A stretch of 64,000 bases of DNA from Dryococelus australis. Taxonomy: Eukaryota > Arthropoda > Insecta > Phasmatodea > Phasmatidae. The notes below the pieces were generated by a model. That model was given only the letters and a program-made list of their open reading frames with translations, had not been told where the DNA came from and ran no database searches. The stretch is taken from NCBI GenBank assembly GCA_029891345.1, contig CM057009.1, positions 93,852,916-93,916,915 on the forward strand. The letters run 5' to 3'. This document shows, in pieces, positions 23,038-33,496 of this stretch (position 1 is the first letter of the stretch; each line of letters starts with the position of its first letter). Both the position numbers and the translations under genes were made by a program.

Positions 23038-23159
23038 ACTTGTCCCTTCTCCAAGGGAAAAGCAAGTGCAATAAACATATTTTAAAGAGAAAAAAAAAAT
23101 ATATATATATATATATATTACACATACTTGTCCCTTCTCCAAAGGAAAAAGCAAGTGCA
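23038..23159. repeat. Two copies of a 33-34 bp hairpin flanking an (AT)n tract
   Basis: ACTTGTCCCTTCTCCAAGGG followed by AAAAGCAAGTGCA occurs at 23,038-23,070 and, with small changes, at 23,126-23,159. Each copy can fold: ACTTG pairs with CAAGT, and TCCCTT pairs with AAGGGA. Between them lies A-rich DNA and an (AT)n run at about 23,099-23,119. Confidence 0.8.
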
Positions 23160-23802
23160 AAAAAACTGATTGAAAAAAATACTTACAATTTTTTAGACGG
23201 AGAAAAAAAAAATTAACATGCACACACACTTAGAAGTTAAATAACAGTTTTTATATTGAACTCAAAAACCAAATACAAATAATACACCAAAGAAAAAAAT
23301 AGTTTAAAATGCTTCCTTCGCAAGTATAGGGGTGAAAAAATATCTCTCTCTTTAAAATCACATAATTTTTTTCTCATCCATAACAATGTCTAATGTAGCT
23401 GCAGACTTTTGGATGGCAGAAAATTTAGCACAAAGCCTTCCATGTAACTTTTCATGTCCGTAAGAACATGCACACAGTCAGTTCGAGGTGCAAATTGGCA
23501 ACACTTTACGTAACATGCGTCAATTTGTTTTGGAGCTACTTAAACACTGGCGAATCTCATCCCCGTCAGGCTGATGGCAGGGAGACCACATGTCCTCACA
23601 GCAAAGGTATGTTTCACTATTTGTGTAATCAATATCAGGGACCGAAAAGTACTGTACCGGCAAGGAGGAGTCCGCGATTTCGTGAACCCCCGTTGTTTGC
23701 ACATGTAAAACAATCATTTTGAATTATCTATTTTCCAGCTGCGGTACTTTGCCAGCTTCCAGCAGCAGGGAACATTCAGTTGTGTTGTCGTATGTAGCCA
23801 AC

Positions 23803-24195
23803 TCATCGGTCTGGAAGCCGCGAAAGGGCGGCAACTGAGAGCCCTAGAAGGGCACCATCTGTGAGCTCCGGGAGGGTGCGGTCTGGGTGCTCTAGAAAGG
23901 TGCCGTCTGAGAACCCTGAAGGGGCGTCGTGTGGGTGCTCCGGATGGGTGCCGTCTGGGTGCTCCGGAAGGTCGTCTGTCACAATTTTGGCCATTGCAAT
24001 AGGTACAGCGCCGGATTCTACCATGGTCTCCGATGGTGCAGTGGCACCCATCGTTTCAAATAATTCCCCCGCTGTAATTAGGAGAGCCTCATCTCTCTCG
24101 GACCAGAAATAAATCGCTGACATTACAAAGATGACTGCCCGTGTCCGTAAAGTAGCCACAGCACTGAGTCTTCGATACCAATATGATGGTGGCAA
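23803..24195 (-). CDS. Polinton-internal ORF with 11-residue repeats
   Basis: This 130-residue minus frame has a hydrophobic patch near residues 20-32 (AVIFVMSAIYFW) and acidic stretches. Its C-terminal half is built of about 11-residue repeats of the form (E)HPDGT / FSDGT, which corresponds to a minisatellite of about 33 bp on the DNA. The family is not recognised. The repeat may have expanded after the element died. Confidence 0.35.
   Translation of the reverse strand: MPPSYWYRRLSAVATLRTRAVIFVMSAIYFWSERDEALLITAGELFETMGATAPSETMVESGAVPIAMAKIVTDDLPEHPDGTHPEHPHDAPSGFSDGTFLEHPDRTLPELTDGALLGLSVAALSRLPDR
23870..23985. repeat. 33-bp-type minisatellite
   Basis: Degenerate units contain GGGTGCTC(C/T)GGA and GGTGCCGTCTG, repeated about three to four times. 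Confidence 0.6.
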
Positions 24196-24690
24196 AGGAT
24201 AATGCCTAGTATGACAAATTTATGTGTTGGCTGTAGGCCACGGACTCAAGAAAAAAATTTAAACATCAACTTTCATGTGTCACACCACGTCACTATCGCT
24301 GTTCGTCGGCACCATGGCACCCTGTTTCTATGCTGAGCACGCTTCGTACCATACTCAAGGGTGTGGTTGTGAAGAGTACCTAGGCTCTATCTCGTTCCAT
24401 TCAAAGCCTGTGCATTGTGCATTACCCTCCAAAATATGCATTTCACTTCATGGTATTCACAGACATACCTTTCGCAGCCCGATGTAGTACAACAATGGCG
24501 CATTGATGCCTAACCTAAAGCTTATAAGCAAATGTTCATCACCCCTCCTATAATGCTCTGCATACTCCACCACAGTCTGCCTCCCCTTCTGCATGTATAT
24601 GTTCGCCCACAAATAAAAAAAACTATATATTCAATTTTATTTCTAGGTAGGCAGGGCCCTTAAATAAGTAAACATTATTATTTTGTCTGC

Positions 24691-25080
24691 TTAAACTATA
24701 TATATATCTTTGTTTACAATTAATGTATTAATATTTTTATCAACAAAATTTTTCCAATAGCCAATAACAACATAATAGAGTGGGGAGCAGTCAAAGGCAA
24801 CTAAATGGAGTGGAGTTTTTCCCCGCCGTAAGAGCCATGTTGCAGCTGCCAGGATCGACTTGGAGAGGATACTGGTGGAACTGCTAATCATGCATAAGTG
24901 TGAAAACGTGACTAGCAGCCAGGAAACGTGTATTGAATCCAGCATGGCAATATTTTTGGATCAACTTACAGCACACACATGGCAGGGTACGTCCGAGCGG
25001 ATGTTGGAGAATTACTTTGCGCAAACTTTTCCTGTTTCCTGCAAGTCGCTCAACATCTGTATAAGTTCGTGGCAAGATTC
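24691..25080 (-). pseudogene. Ankyrin-like fragment in Polinton
   Basis: The minus-strand piece GKTPLHLVAFDCSPLYYVVI has the TPLHLA-type helix-turn of an ankyrin repeat. Upstream pieces in other frames (ELIQMLSDLQETGKVC and SILSKSILAAATWLL) look like helices of adjacent repeats. Frames are broken by stops. The gene was probably a small ankyrin-repeat protein carried by the element. The assignment rests on one good motif. Confidence 0.4.
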
Positions 25081-25304
25081 ACCATGCTTTTTTGGTATTG
25101 CTTGTTCCCGCATGCCAATCTTTTAAATAATAATATTTATTTTTCCCCACACTTTATTTATTTTGCAAAAAAAAATTGAATGTTATATTTAAAAAACAAA
25201 AGGTTTAACAAACAAAATACACGTGTAAGTAATTTTTATACATGTATGTCTTATTTACACAAATATAAAAAAAAGTACAAATGCACGTAAAATTATAGTC
25301 TCTC

Positions 25305-25556
25305 TTAAAAATTCAGTGTGCGAGTCAAAACCTGTTTGTCAAAAATTATTGATAGTCTTTGACATTCACTCTGACACAGTAGAATTGGAATCTTCGAAGC
25401 ATCTTCTTCCAAGTTAATGTCTGTTGTGATGAACCCTATGTCAGCAGCAGTAGATGATGCCACACGTTGACGTTTGCATGGGCACGCTTCACAGTTTGAT
25501 GCAGGTTCCCTGGAATTTTTATGCATCGCAGTGTCAACACAACGGCTGCAGCACAA
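25305..25556 (-). CDS. Unrecognised Cys-rich ORF in Polinton
   Basis: This 83-residue minus frame has an N-terminal Cys cluster (CCSRC, CEACPCKRQR) and an acidic middle. It lies immediately downstream (minus) of the ORF at 25,686-25,967 and may be a broken continuation of it. No family is recognised. Confidence 0.3.
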   Translation of the reverse strand: MCCSRCVDTAMHKNSREPASNCEACPCKRQRVASSTAADIGFITTDINLEEDASKIPILLCQSECQRLSIIFDKQVLTRTLNF

Positions 25557-25685
25557 CCTTCAACATTTAGTTGGGGCCGTTTGAGTCTAAGCCTCGCTGG
25601 TATTATTTTCTGGTGTATGCAGACCTGGGTTGAGCAGTCAGGGGCTGTGAATGTCGGTGCTCATAGGAGGAAGGTCAACATTGCC

Positions 25686-25967
25686 TCAGCTCAAAGTTGC
25701 TGCAAATTCAAGAACCTGGTCCATGGTTACTGGAAGAGGCTTATCCTGTTTCATGTGATAAACCACGTAATTCCCAGGAGTGCAGCTAATTATTAACTCT
25801 TGAGTAGGTTCACAATCGCCGAGAGTCATCGAATATAGCCAGTGGTCCCATCCATCACATTTTTCTTCGTAAGTACGTAGAAATCCAGATTCCCAGTTGT
25901 CCGGGTATGACAAGATGTACAGGTCCTCCGGATAAAATGGCGTCATCTTGCTCCCATGATGACTCAT
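25686..25967 (-). CDS. Unrecognised ORF in Polinton
   Basis: This 93-residue minus frame starts MSHHGSKMTPFYPEDLYILS and is rich in aromatic residues and Asp/Glu. It looks like a genuine protein start rather than a chance frame, because composition and codon use are balanced. It stops at CTTTCA/TGA in a region followed by another short frame, so the gene may be truncated. The function is unknown. Confidence 0.35.
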   Translation of the reverse strand: MSHHGSKMTPFYPEDLYILSYPDNWESGFLRTYEEKCDGWDHWLYSMTLGDCEPTQELIISCTPGNYVVYHMKQDKPLPVTMDQVLEFAATLS

Positions 25968-26285
25968 GCTTGACTGACGATTAATTTATTTTAGGGTTTT
26001 ATTTATTTACATAATTTTTTTCGCATCATGGAATGACGTCATCTATACACGTGACTGTAACGTCATCAGGTAGCTTCGTATTTCACACAGTCAAAGAAAT
26101 ATATATGTATAACTATGTTACATCTTCATGAAACGAACATGACACTCGTAAAGTAAGTGCATGCTTTTTGAAGCGCTCACCAAAGAACTAGTGTCGGTTT
26201 ACTTTCTCATTTTACAAAGACAATGTCATCCATGATCGCTCTGTAAGTCGATAATCTCCACTTCAAATTTATACAAATTTCTCAG

Positions 26286-26834
26286 TCATTTTTTATGCTT
26301 GGGACCAGCTACGTAAACCGGTCCTTGCATCAGCAAGTCACACAGCATGTTTCCCACGTGGAGATACGGAATCTTGGCTTCGTCCCAGCATAATCCATGA
26401 TAGTACTCGGTCAACCAGGCGTTTGTTTTCTTGCTCTTCGCATCCAATAGTTTCCGCTGATATGGAGGCTGGAAGTTGCAGGTTCGAGTCACACCATGAC
26501 AATGTGTGACTGCGATTTCCTTTATCACATAGCTGCTCTGGATACCTTGCAAATTACCATACATAATTACGACTGAAATTAAAGTCCCCATGCCAAGCGC
26601 ATTTATGCACATAACTAACTGATGATTTTTACCACCTGTAAAACAATTGCACTGAATGAGTTGTGGGATATCAAGCAGTAGGTTAGTGTATTCATGGGCA
26701 AATTTTCCTTGTTGATTACTGTTGACTCTCGATCTATGGTTATTCAAGGGATTGCCAAAAAATGTCAGTAGATGCAGGATTTCAGTAGATGTTATTTCTG
26801 ACATGTACATCAATAAAATACAACTTCTAACCAT
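26286..26834 (-). CDS. Arthropod mobile-element/virus-associated orphan protein (possible exonuclease-like fold)
   Basis: This 182-residue minus frame has a C-terminal half with the blocks SYVIKEIAV, KSKKTNAWLTEYYHGL, WDEAKIPY and GPVYVAGPKHKK. From general memory, this arrangement (a KEIAV strand, a helix with WLT, then a YVKG-type motif) occurs in uncharacterised proteins spread through insect genomes and their mobile elements, perhaps related to DEDD exonucleases. That relation is uncertain. The N-terminal 90 residues look unrelated and may be out of true frame. Confidence 0.4.
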   Translation of the reverse strand: MVRSCILLMYMSEITSTEILHLLTFFGNPLNNHRSRVNSNQQGKFAHEYTNLLLDIPQLIQCNCFTGGKNHQLVMCINALGMGTLISVVIMYGNLQGIQSSYVIKEIAVTHCHGVTRTCNFQPPYQRKLLDAKSKKTNAWLTEYYHGLCWDEAKIPYLHVGNMLCDLLMQGPVYVAGPKHKK

Positions 26835-27924
26835 ATAAAATTTTATGTTGAGTGTAGTAAAACCTGTACATTATCTGTAAATACAGTTTAGCTAATAAAC
26901 ACATTAAAAATCAGAATTTTAGAAAAAAAGTATTATTGTAAATAATACATTAAAAAATATTTCACCTAAACTCATTTATATAAAAAATAAGGTCTAAAAA
27001 TACCATATATAATTGATTGTAATCCGACACCAAATGCAAGCTGACCTAAAACTTTCAAACCCTCTGAAAATGAAAACAATATGATACAGAATGCAAGTCA
27101 AATTTTGAATGTCCGGTGCAGACTCACCTGAAAGTGCATGGAGAAGTTATCGATTGGACAGTGTGTTCACAGTGGCTGAGGGAGATGGAGGAGTGGCGGG
27201 GAGGATTACCGCTCCACGATGCTTCTTGTTGCCGAGTGCTGACACCTTGCGCGTGTGACAAATTTCTGTCTTTTAAAGTAATTATATTTTACTTTAAAGA
27301 AATCTTGTAATTTTGAGGCAAAAATAAATAAATACGGTAATTACAATTGATTTCTTCACTGTCTAATAATTAATCATTCGAAACTACTTCCTCTGATTTT
27401 CCCTGTCAAGTGACACTGCATTCGGCTCAATGCTTACCTACCCATTATTAGATGACGGAAGGTGTTGAATAAATCATTTCATTTTATCAGTTTATTCAAA
27501 AGACGCATGTCTATTGAAATAAATTAATATAAATCTGATTTCCCCACAGAAGTTACTGAAAATGAATTTTAAAATTATAATAAGAGTCGCTCAATATTCA
27601 AACAAATTTTGGTGACAAGGGTAGTTCAAGCATATGCTTCTGGGCATATAACTTTATTCGTGAAGATGCTGCTCCATGAGAAATAAATATTATGTTTTAA
27701 AATCATGTTAATTTTACGTCAGATACAGTAAAACACCAACGTTACGGGGAAAAAACTACCTTTAATAACAAAAGAAAATATCTTTTCAAACAATAGTTCC
27801 TCGTTAAAATGTTTTGTGTAACATTTTCAGGTGAAACTATTCGCTTTGAAATACAAGTGATGATAGGTGCAACTATTTTGCGCGACGCATAATCTTGATA
27901 AAGTTACGTTCGCCAGGCGTGGCC
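26835..27924. other. Polinton interior without a recognised gene
   Basis: This is AT-rich with short frames only. The position between the orphan ORF and the protease is where capsid genes might be expected, but no capsid-like frame is visible. Confidence 0.4.
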
Positions 27925-27970
27925 AAGAGAGAGAGAGAGAGAGAGTGTGTGTGTGTGTGCGTGCGTGCGC
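27925..27970. repeat. (GA)n(GT)n microsatellite
   Basis: An AGAGAG run is followed by GTGTGT and GTGCGTGC. Confidence 0.9.
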
Positions 27971-28029
27971 ACTTCATCTTTTGCTCGACAACAACTTCCC
28001 CTTAAGACTGGGCTTGTGAGGGGAGGAAG

Positions 28030-28309
28030 GAAAGTGAAAATATCGATTGCTGAAAAATCGCAGACACAATTGTCCACTGTTCCATGTGTTGGGCATCTGT
28101 TCCATTTTGTAGTTGTAAGTCAGTTTCGTATATTTCAAATACTTGCGCAATGCAGGGGGAGGAAGCAAATTCCCAAAACTATCCTAGTATATCGCATGTT
28201 TGCCATATTTTACATATGCTATCTAGTGTGCAGCAGGCCCAGCTGTTGTGTCCAGATTAATTATGGCACATTTGTGTCTCTTAGGTTTAGGGGGGAAAGC
28301 AGTGCTCAT
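28030..28309 (-). pseudogene. Polinton adenain-like cysteine protease (PRO)
   Basis: In Polintons this protease is thought to mature capsid proteins, as adenovirus protease does. The minus strand reads CAIINLDTTAGPAAH with the catalytic His (28,226-28,228), then IAYVKYGKHAIY and DSFGNL with the Asp, and LPPPALRKYL. The C-terminal block is NSGQLCLRFF. A TAG follows the His where Trp is normal, and a second TAG lies before DSFG. The nucleophile position reads Ser (28,076-28,078) instead of Cys. A possible start is at 28,309. The PLA2-like gene lies just upstream on the same strand. Confidence 0.8.
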
Positions 28310-28449
28310 AAACACTTTTCGAAAATTAGGTGTTTTCACTTTGCGCGCAAACAGGTCCTAATCCACGTTTGTCAGTGAATATCTAGGCAGATTCGCATTG
28401 ATTGCCGTCTTTTATTGTTTTCCTATTTTTTCCCCCCGGCAATTGATTC

Positions 28450-28975
28450 TCCTCCTCTTCCCTGATATGGGTGACGAATATAGAGTCCTTGGCCGGTTTT
28501 TTTCCCAATGAAGATAGCTTCCAATTTTCTGTTATGGTGATGGGTCTCCTCAATTTGTTTCCAGTCTTTCGAAGCTCGCTTCATGGCACTAATGATACCG
28601 GCCAGAGTACCGATTGCAGGTATCAGTGTAGGCAGGAACCCTCCTACCTTGTTCTTCGCTTTTCCCTTAGGACACTATGAAGGCATTTTGCTTGCATCTA
28701 GACCTATTCCCCTAGGCAACTACTTTTCTCCGAGCCCAACAGCTAACGATTTTCTTATTTCGTCGTCCCTCTGTGCAAGTATCTTCTCTGCCTGGTGTCT
28801 GGCTTGCATATCTTTGTTTAGGGAGTAAGCAATGTTGTGCTGCTTGCATGCCTTGTCCAGGACGTTTATGCCCATCTCGTTGCGTGACAGCCTTTCAGCT
28901 AGCCTCAGTCCCGGGCCGCAGAACTTGTCTCCTAAATGTGAATTTTGAACTGAAGATTATCGATGAGAGAATCGA
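28450..28975 (-). pseudogene. Polinton PLA2-like protein
   Basis: The first piece (28,975-28,720) reads GDKFCGPGL with the calcium-loop GPG motif, then LDKACKQHNIAYSLNKD, the PLA2-type helix. Here the normal His-Asp dyad is His-Asn. It ends at TAG (28,720-28,722). The second piece (about 28,660-28,450) is hydrophobic (GGFLPTLIPAIGTLAGII), then has ETHHHNRKLEAI and GQGLYIRHPYQG, a C-terminal pattern common in Polinton-associated PLA2-domain proteins. Such proteins resemble parvoviral PLA2 domains used for membrane escape. It lies between PRO (same strand) and ATPase (opposite strand). Confidence 0.75.
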
Positions 28976-29079
28976 CAATCTCACGGCTGGATTTCACCAT
29001 CTTTATCTTATGGCGCATTGAATTAAATTGAACAAGCAAACTAAAAATATTCTTGTTTTATGCAGTTTTGTTTCAGTAT

Positions 29080-29790
29080 ATGGAGGTAATCGAGCAGGAC
29101 ATTAGTCTCCCCGTGCACATCACCGGGGAAGACGTCAAAACAGAGCACTAAACACGTCACAGTGCCCTGTTGCCTAGTAGCGTGCCAGGCCTGATTTGTG
29201 GACTGTCCGGGTGTGGGAAGACATGCATCCTACTGAACTTGCTGGAGGAACAGAATTGACTTCGGTTCGAGAACGTGTAATTTTATTCAAAATTGCTCCA
29301 ATAACCAAAATACAGCGGTTGGCATGAGTACTACAAGCGGTGGAAGATGTGAAGTATTTCCCCTGCAGCGATAATGAAGCAGTCGTACCACCGAGCGAAG
29401 CTCTCCCAAACTCAATGTTTGTCTTTGATGATGTTGCCTGCAAAAAACAAACGTGCAGTCGAGAATACTTCAGCCTGGGATGGCATGCGAACGTAGACTG
29501 TGTGTACCTTGGTCAAACTTATTCGTGATTACCTAAACAGCTGCTTTGCCATAATGCTAATGTGTTGGTGCTGTTTCTCATGGACAACACTAATTTACCT
29601 CATGTTTACAATGATCATGTAAATATGTACATGACATTTGCAGAATTTGCAGATATGTGTTCTTTGTGCTGGAAAGAAAAGTTTGGTATATTGGTGACCG
29701 TAAAGGGCTGTCCGCTACATAAAGGCAGGTACAGGCATGGGTTCAATCAGTTTATCCTAAGAATGCAACCATGAGACATGGAAGCATTTC
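29080..29790 (+). pseudogene. Polinton FtsK/HerA-type packaging ATPase
   Basis: This is the motor thought to package genomic DNA into capsids. From the ATG at 29,080 the frame runs MEVIEQDISLPV to an in-frame TAA near 29,149. It continues LLPSSVPGLICGLSGCGKTC with Walker A intact, then LLNLLEEQN. A TGA and frame changes follow. The frame at 29,340-29,528 has VVPPSEALPNSMFVFDDVAC (Walker B), REYFSLGWHANVDCVYL and GQTY, the conserved Gln. The last part (29,562-29,774) has HVYNDHVNMYM and KGRYRHGFNQF. Domain order matches the Polinton ATPase; several stops make it inactive. Confidence 0.88.
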
Positions 29791-29949
29791 CAAATTTGGC
29801 GCCATCATCACGATGACCTTGAATGTGGCCAGAATCGCTTCGCCACTGCATGCAAAGAAGACTTGTCCCTTATCTGTCAAAAATTGGAAAGTGTGAAAAA
29901 TTAATCAGTCTGAGATTTGGTATCTATCGACCATAATGTAGGAGGCGCG

Positions 29950-31058
29950 AAGGCATGGATAATAGACTTGATCACTGTATCAAACGTGCAGAGACGAAAA
30001 GAATTGAAGGACTTGCAAATTTTATGATGTCCAAACTGGCTACGAAAACCGATATTGCGAGGCATAGCAAGAGGTTATTGGATATGTGTGTTGGACACCT
30101 CAATAAAGCAATTTCGGAAAATCGTAAATGACTGCCTGCAAAAAAAATGGTGAGGTCGATCTATGTATACATGTATGAAAAGTCTTTTCCACTCAGTGAA
30201 TGATAGATAACCAAGCGGAATTGTTAAGCGAGCTTCAGCAAACAATCAAGGTGGTACGGGCCAAATAATTGCTCACGAAAAGTAACAGAATTTCTATCGA
30301 GACTCAAAACCTATTACCCTCTGGCTAGACAAAAAAAAAGTGAAGATGCTCGCATTAAAATCGAACGCAATATTAAGGTGGAAGAACTAAACCCTACACT
30401 TAAATGGAAAAGAAGCTTGGAATTGCCTGACTCGGAAGGCATTATCTTATGTGACCGAGACAATTTGCCCCTGATCAATTTGCTGCCTACATGGGGACAG
30501 AAACTAACACACGAGCGCTGGCTCAATGTGGGTACACTTTTATCTCATTGCATCGCTTCCTACTCTGACCGTACTGCTGACATAACTTATGTTGTGCAGA
30601 AAATAGGTGATAAATGGATTCTCGGAAACAAAGAAATGGACTATAGATCAGCAAGCGCAAGTTGAAAATGACGCAAGTATTGGGGAAACTTATGTTTCAT
30701 AGGTGTCCTGGACACTACACTGAATTGGATTTGCGCAAGTACTGCTACCTGCTTCAGTCCAGTCGTGCTCATTATGCCGAGAATAACCCCTTATCGTGAT
30801 GATTTAAGGACACAGTGCACAAAAAATGTTCTATTATAGTCAAACTGTATCCTACGGTATGTGAAATTGGTGGTTCGGATTTGACTCAGAAATTGGAGAG
30901 CGGAGGAAAATCTATTACCAGCATTGGGACAATCTGAATGAGTTTGTAGACAGACTGAGACTTTTGGTCTCTTTGTAGGCAGCAGGAAATCGCTCGCACA
31001 TGAACTAAATAATTTCCATCATCAAAGTACTCTCAGAGGTGGGTTACAAACATGAAAA
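29950..31058 (+). pseudogene. Polinton ORF(s) upstream of integrase
   Basis: Several coding-like pieces in different frames lie between ATPase and integrase: IEGLANFMMSKLATKTDIAR followed by HSKRLLDMCVGHLNKAI (about 30,005-30,130), then NPTLKWKRSLELPDSEGIIL and GQKLTHERWLNVGTLLSHCI (30,378-30,665). After these come GHYTELDLRKYCYLL (about 30,715) and IYYQHWDNLNEFVDRLRLLV (about 30,910). The repeated pattern of full, non-repetitive protein sequence supports one or two real genes now broken. Similar unnamed proteins precede integrase in other arthropod Polintons, as far as I recall. No enzymatic motif is seen. Confidence 0.6.
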
Positions 31059-31059
31059 T

Positions 31060-31889
31060 TAGTTATAAAAGGGCTGGACAATACTTTCCAATCCGACCTG
31101 ATTGAAGTGCAAGACTTTGCTTGTGCGAGTGACGGTCCCCGCTACATTTTGACCATGATCAATACATTTTCCAAATATTCTTGGGCCCAGCCTCTCAAAT
31201 AGAAGAATACATGCAATGTCGCAAAATCTGTGGCGAACGTATTGTGCAAAGGGCACATACCAAAAAATCTCCACACAGACGATGGTGAAAAATACTTCAA
31301 CACGACTTTCCGTGCACTGATGAACAAGTACAGCATAAATCATTATTGTACGTACTCTGGGCTGAAGGCTAGCATCATTGAACGTTTTCACAGGATGATC
31401 AAAGCTAAATTATAGAGACATTTCCCAAAACTCGTACGCGAGTACAATTCTACCGTTCATTCTGCCACTGGCATGAAGCCCGAAGACATGAATAATAACT
31501 CCCTGCTTCTAACACTGTATGCTATTCCGAAGAGCAGGGACCCACACAATTCTAAAGTCAAAAATTGGTGACTTTGTGTGGATTTTGAAAATAAACATGG
31601 GATTTTCCACAAAGGCTTCCATCACAAGTGGTCTGCAGAGCTGCACATGGTGGTGTGTATATGACATGCGTATCCACGTATGTATTACCTCAAGGACATA
31701 TGCGGTGAACCCATCATTGGCAGATTTTACTACAAAGAGATCTAGCCTGTGCAGTTTCCAGACGTGTATTTGGTGTAGAAGGTGCTGAAACAACATAAAA
31801 GGCGAGTGTATGTGCGGTGGCTGGGACACTCAAAGCGTGATGATTCCTGGGTCGATAAGAAATACATTTTGACATTAAAACCCTGTTAA
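31060..31889 (+). pseudogene. Polinton integrase (retroviral-type, with chromodomain-like end)
   Basis: The core begins SDLIEVQDFACASDGPRYIL with the first Asp, then INTFSKYSWAQPLK (stop follows). The 31,230-31,415 frame has LHTDDGEKYF with the second Asp and SIIERFHRMIKAKL with the Glu. After stops, the C-terminal part shows KIGDFVW-type SH3-like sequence near 31,560. The end reads KVLKQHKRRVYVRWLGHSKR followed by DDSWVDKKY, a chromodomain-like segment, with a final stop at 31,887-31,889. The enzyme would insert Polinton DNA. About six disruptions make it inactive. Confidence 0.88.
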
Positions 31890-33496
31890 AAGTATAGTTT
31901 AATGTAAACTGATAATTTTTTTAATATTATAAATTGTTGCATGTGTGTTGAAAAGATAGTTCTTTCATTTATAACCCTCCCAACACCTGTGGAGTGTTAT
32001 GTATGCATGTGTGGGTGCGAGAAATGTAATTGTTTACAGTTGGAGTAAAACTGTGAAACGTTTAATACATATGTATTTTCTGTACCTCATGATGTACACA
32101 CAATACTCAAACAAAAATTTTTCTACCAGTTTTACTTAAACTCTTAGTGATCTGCATAGCATTCAGCCAAAGCTTTTTTCTCGGGTGTTAAACAAATTGT
32201 GCCATATATCAAGCCATGGACGGAACATAATTTTTTTTTCATTAAATTAATGAACATCTTCATTTACTTCATGTTTTAGTGAGTCATGCGAACGTTGGAA
32301 TTGTGAAGCGGACAGTATACCATGTCAAGGGCCACAAGTGTTTTTCCGTCACGACAAATGCTGACTACTTGTTGAAGGGAAAAAAATTTGAAGAAATTCT
32401 ACATTTTTTTTAATTCACAAACATACTTTTACCACATACGTTGAAGCGAACATTTATAGGGAGTACTTTTATAGTTTTTAATTGGGCCAATGCAAGGATT
32501 TCTATACATTATATTTTTCCTATGTACTGGCTATAAAGGTGTTTAGAATGTGTGACTGGTGTTTATATTTTTTCATCGGTATTGTAATGTGTATAATTTT
32601 TTCCATCAGTATGTTCTGCCTTATTTCGTAAATGAGTATAGTAACGTGTTTTTTTTTTTTTTTTTTTTTTTCCATCAGTTTGTCCCCACTAATATAGCAG
32701 CGTGTATAATTTATGATTTTTTCTCATCTGTATGGTAGCGTGTATTTTTTCTCACCAGTATGTTCCCACCAGTGTAATTTTTTTTCTCATCGGTATTTCA
32801 ACGTTTATATTTGTTTCATCCATTTGACCAGCGAGTGTGTGTCTAGTATGAAAACGTGCATATATTTTCACAAGGTGTCGAACCTTGACCATACCTGCCA
32901 GTGTGCCCCCTTGTGTAATCTTGACTAGACTGCAGTTCCCCGACGTGTTAAAATTTCTTACATGTGAAATGAATATGCGGTCACTCTCTGTTGGAATACT
33001 ACATACGTATTCTAGAAGTTAAGTTACAAGTGTGAAATGTTCCAAGACTTGTTCGCAGGCTTGAAGTTGTCTTTGTAGGCTGGAACACAGTTCTCGGCAT
33101 GCTGGCAGGATGTTGCATTTCCAGCCTGGTGCTTTGCAAAAATTTTGTATGTTGCAAATACCTCCAGCTGCCTCTGCTGTGCAAGTCACGTCTAGCGACG
33201 ACTTTCGCAGCCACCTTGAGCTGCACGCTTACTTCATTTTACAAATATAATTATGTTTGTACATGTTGTATATATGTCCATTATTTTTGTGGCAGCTAGG
33301 ATCTCTCTTTTACTTTAAATTTTAACAAAACTGAGTATGTCTTTAAATTATAATTAAACTGGTTTAAAACTTTTTCCTTAAATTATACCAAAATTTATAT
33401 AAAACTTTTTCTTTAAAATATAACAAAGCTGGTATAAAACTTTTTTCTTAACCAATCGTGACATGACTCGAGATAAAAAATAGAAAAAAAATTTTT
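31890..33496. other. Polinton interior, AT-rich, with a degenerate minisatellite
   Basis: No gene is recognised. At about 32,560-32,830 there are four to five degenerate units of roughly 50 bp containing GTGTATAATTTTTT and CATC(A/G)GTATGTT. A 24-base T run lies near 32,649. Confidence 0.5.
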
